Below, piece after piece: positions 61,301-62,934 of a stretch of DNA of 62,934 nt; the first letter of the stretch is position 1; the number at the start of each line of letters is the position of its first letter. The stretch comes from Planctomycetaceae bacterium. Its GTDB lineage: Bacteria > Planctomycetota > Planctomycetia > Planctomycetales > Planctomycetaceae. The position numbers and the translations under genes were made by a program. The notes beneath the pieces are model-generated. The model did not search any database. It saw nothing but the letters and a program-made list of their open reading frames with translations, and was not told where the DNA came from. Location: assembly GCA_021732995.1 (NCBI GenBank), contig JAKFWA010000049.1, positions 37,497 through 100,430 on the forward strand, read 5' to 3'.

Positions 61301-62934
61301 CCTTGCCGCCGTTGGGCCACCAGCCGGTGATGCGGTCAAACAGCCGCAGCATGTTGTTCGGTAGACGCAATCCGGGTTGCTGAGCTCCATCCGCTTTCAG
61401 GATGCGAGCGATGGTCGCCGAGGCTTCAGCATTCGCCGGCGCGGGATCCGTGAGCATCGCGCGTTCGGTATCCGTGGCACCGACGCCGACCTGCTGTGAC
61501 AGCGCGGCCTTGGTGAAGAACCCGAACGATGTCGTGACAACGGCGAGTCGCTGCGCGCCGATGAACGCTTCCACGGCAAAGAACACAATCGAGGTGTCGC
61601 CTACCGTTGAACAACGCGTCAGCTTGGCTTCGACGCGAATCGTGCCCGAGTTCGGCAGGATCTCGGCGAAGACAGTGGCCTTGCCATCGAGGTTGCGGAA
61701 GAACAGGTCCTCCTTGGCTCGCGTTGTGATGCCAGTCAGAGTCGCCAGCCACCCGCAAGGTTGGAGGCAGATTTCCTGTAGAACACTGAACGGCATCGTC
61801 GGCGTGCCGTGCTCGGCAAAGTACCACGCGTCTGGTGGAACGTCGTATTCGACCAGCACCGAGAAGCCGGCTTTAGCGACGGCACGTTGAGCGTCCATTC
61901 GCAGGATGCGGCTCATGAAGTGATACGGCGGTCCCGGCAAGCGCGGCGCGCGACGGGCACCATCGAACATGTGGTACATCGCACCGAAGGCATCAGAAGG
62001 ACGCCCCCACGCGCACGCCATCAGAGCGGGATAGTCGCCTCGGACATCATCCACCCAGACCGCTTCTTTTTCAGGCGCTTGAGGAGCGGAAAGGATCTGT
62101 TGAGCGAGCTGCTGCGCGTCCTCGGTCTCGGCAGACAGTCGGGCCAGAGTTCCTTCTTTGCCTGATGCGAAGCGATCCAGTCCCGGCTGTTGCACGAACT
62201 CGGGTGGCAAGCTGGAGATTGGCCAATCTGGGTTCAGGCGCAGTCCCATGCGGCGACAATGGAAGGCTTTCACCCCATCCACTGAGCACAACAAGTCGGC
62301 GAAGACCGTCGGCTCAGGGCCTTCAAAGACTTCTTCAACCAAGACTTCAAAGATGAGTTCGCGGGACTTCGGTGTGACCTGACCGCGGCACCGCATCAGG
62401 TAGGGCTGCTCAGCGACCGGCTCAAAACGCCAGCCGTCGCGGTCGAGCGTGTACCCCAGCGCCGTCAGATAAAAGGCCATCGTCTGCAGGCAGCCTTCGA
62501 ACATCAAGGTGCCTGGCATGCACGGGTCGTTGAAGAAGTGACCGGGGAAATACCAGTCGTCGGCGTGAATGACCTTGCGAGCCTTCAAGTACCCGCCCCA
62601 GCCTTGACGACCGCTGTCTGCGTTGGCCGGGCTGCTTTGCGAGGCTCCGTTTTGAGGAGCTTCAAACGCCAGGATCTCATCAAAGAATCGCAGCTTCTCC
62701 GATCCAATACGCGGCGTGCGGACGTGCGTGTCGGCGTAGAAGAACTCAGGGCCGAAGCATTCCTTCAGGCGACCTTCAAAGAACGCCGAGACTTGGTCGG
62801 AGCTGAAGGACTTCAAACGCGTAATCGCGGTGGGTGCATCCAGCCGCGGTTGAGGAACTCGTTCGCCGGTAGCTGGGTCCCAGATCACACCGTCGGAATG
62901 ATCGAGTTCGTGGTCGGTGAAGAAGCCCGCTTGA
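58353..62934 (-). CDS. PfaC-like multi-dehydratase synthase (N-terminus beyond right edge)
   Basis: The frame is open to the window edge, so the N-terminal part is missing (about 1527 residues visible). In order: a FabA-like hot-dog dehydratase with GHFFNDPCMPGTLMFEG and the trailing LLCSVDGVKAFHCRRMGLRL; a second hot-dog with WYFAEHGTPTMPFSVLQE; a third with WYFKAHFYSDAVQAGSLGVQG; a Pro/Ala linker; a long Asp/Glu-rich segment; and a PKS-type double hot-dog dehydratase with His in INHHRPTFTAPTLP and Asp in LLHPALLDAALH. The family is that of PfaC in polyunsaturated fatty acid and related secondary-lipid synthases. Ketosynthase domains would be expected further right. The third hot-dog has VQAG where active domains have xxPG. 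Confidence 0.85.
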   Translation of the reverse strand, partial: QAGFFTDHELDHSDGVIWDPATGERVPQPRLDAPTAITRLKSFSSDQVSAFFEGRLKECFGPEFFYADTHVRTPRIGSEKLRFFDEILAFEAPQNGASQSSPANADSGRQGWGGYLKARKVIHADDWYFPGHFFNDPCMPGTLMFEGCLQTMAFYLTALGYTLDRDGWRFEPVAEQPYLMRCRGQVTPKSRELIFEVLVEEVFEGPEPTVFADLLCSVDGVKAFHCRRMGLRLNPDWPISSLPPEFVQQPGLDRFASGKEGTLARLSAETEDAQQLAQQILSAPQAPEKEAVWVDDVRGDYPALMACAWGRPSDAFGAMYHMFDGARRAPRLPGPPYHFMSRILRMDAQRAVAKAGFSVLVEYDVPPDAWYFAEHGTPTMPFSVLQEICLQPCGWLATLTGITTRAKEDLFFRNLDGKATVFAEILPNSGTIRVEAKLTRCSTVGDTSIVFFAVEAFIGAQRLAVVTTSFGFFTKAALSQQVGVGATDTERAMLTDPAPANAEASATIARILKADGAQQPGLRLPNNMLRLFDRITGWWPNGGKAGLGRIRSEQDVDPAAWYFKAHFYSDAVQAGSLGVQGMLNLLQAAMQLGGLDRGLNNPRFEAIATNEESVWTYRGQVGPKNKRVTLTLDILELQRADRSVTAFAEARLWCDGLCIYLISRIGMRIVGDSQPHPRKESAAKPVLQERPAAVAPSTSVTAPSVAAPKPEPSTAPARATAPQAVQSAAIKPAAAPAPVKPLTPAAAVTTPTPVKPAPKAEAPVKPQPAPIAATAAPVPASAIAQVQPAAPKPSAQPPIDDAATEATQEAQPKMNSLRSRMLARNATPILVKGLDPTARLGAKDPSVTKPQTVYAAADQVLEALVAATQQPQATTQAPPAPQSLPIEPPVATESVPAEVAETPEENDDFDLSDVLDELEGLIDEAAAREAEEFDDEVAESLDDYEDDDFDDEDDLEEVGEAFAADSLAELPPGSDHGESFDEQQVTNTAGDLEDLLKDDLAERQSHEAEQDEITEHQATTTDEGDLEALLHDATESDEDPDDADAELDEELANSSESQSLSSEEALEDREEPLAETESDSVYADEESADEPLAAAPIPQPMPTAFEPVQPSAGAFVALPSADPNVRTVVRTFDPDVEVWINHHRPTFTAPTLPMMCMADMLANAARQHLVATTKNALWSVVGIERLKAQTWLTCDRPRELEITTTLQPDNRQNTVVEVTLKADRQTIASGHVMLAKSFTRCSSTLSRLLSPAKIRSPYLSSTEAGRADETPMVAHGPAFHLAKTVWLGATGANAELDAGAGAVPIGLLHPALLDAALHAVPHGDLKRWAPAVPPGTTALPYELVKLELFGPTPRSGIIRSEVRIRNANVLKGLVSFGFELSTLDSSKMPQLWARFQLTEKLLPLGPFGRGSMRQMHDFAVEKKFVPGMSLSQREADASVLNMADVRLMAWLPGALESLYGISGPTQELAPRIAGMEHIARRFEVHPSAVHFDPETNTGWLLANPERRGHVSLQATTSQIIVTDATT

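Overview
This window comes from the chromosome of a planctomycete-like bacterium. The inference rests on gene content: Hanks-type kinases fused to FGE-sulfatase, leucine-rich-repeat and DUF1080 domains, a PilM-PilN fusion, proteins with Pro/Ala/Gly-rich tails, PQQ-repeat proteins, and a split cytochrome bc complex with a very large multihaem cytochrome c. No rRNA, tRNA, CRISPR array, insertion sequence or phage gene was recognised. Almost all of the DNA is coding, and both strands are used in long co-oriented blocks.

Layout. (1) 1-6.7 kb, minus strand: two kinase genes in tandem. Their 5' 1.2 kb is identical in every stretch compared; the second copy runs off the left edge. (2) 6.8-14.3 kb, minus strand: a nitrogen-control block, glnD - PII - PII - amtB - PII - amtB, with several intrinsic terminators and a sigma-54-type promoter upstream of the last amtB. 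(3) 15.2-18.1 kb: a lone dnaA (+) converging on a PQQ-repeat secreted protein (-). (4) 18.4-37.9 kb, plus strand: a respiratory supercluster. It holds a Rieske protein, split cytochrome b, a membrane-anchored octahaem cytochrome c, a cupredoxin-like lipoprotein, a dihaem cytochrome c lipoprotein, cytochrome oxidase II-I, haem A synthase, haem O synthase, oxidase III-IV and a strong terminator. After the terminator come an ABC exporter pair, SCO1, a DUF420/CtaM-like protein and two small membrane proteins. (5) 37.9-45.3 kb: an RND transporter, a small tail-anchored protein, an HD hydrolase, a CPBP protease (-), a second kinase with a zinc ribbon and a YbjN-like tail, and gpsA. (6) 45.4-52.1 kb, minus strand: a three-gene operon headed by a PilM-PilN-like fusion. 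(7) 52.9-55.9 kb: a large protein resembling GH38 mannosidases that lacks the expected nucleophile. (8) 55.9-62.9 kb, minus strand: a PfaC-like multi-dehydratase lipid/polyketide synthase, truncated at the right edge, followed by an APH-fold kinase and an MFS exporter.

How the genes work together. Block 2 would sense glutamine through GlnD and PII and gate ammonium uptake through the Amt proteins. Block 4 encodes an apparently complete quinol-to-oxygen chain: bc complex, octahaem/dihaem/cupredoxin carriers and an A2-type oxidase, plus its haem A and copper maturation factors. Block 8 looks like a secondary-lipid synthesis and export locus. Block 6 looks like an inner-membrane platform related to type IV pili or type II secretion, without its usual partners.

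The strongest candidates for something not well described are the bc complex built around an octahaem coiled-coil cytochrome c, the three-PII/two-Amt/GlnD block under a sigma-54-like promoter, the PilM-PilN platform with His/Gly-repeat tail proteins, and the exact kinase-gene duplication.
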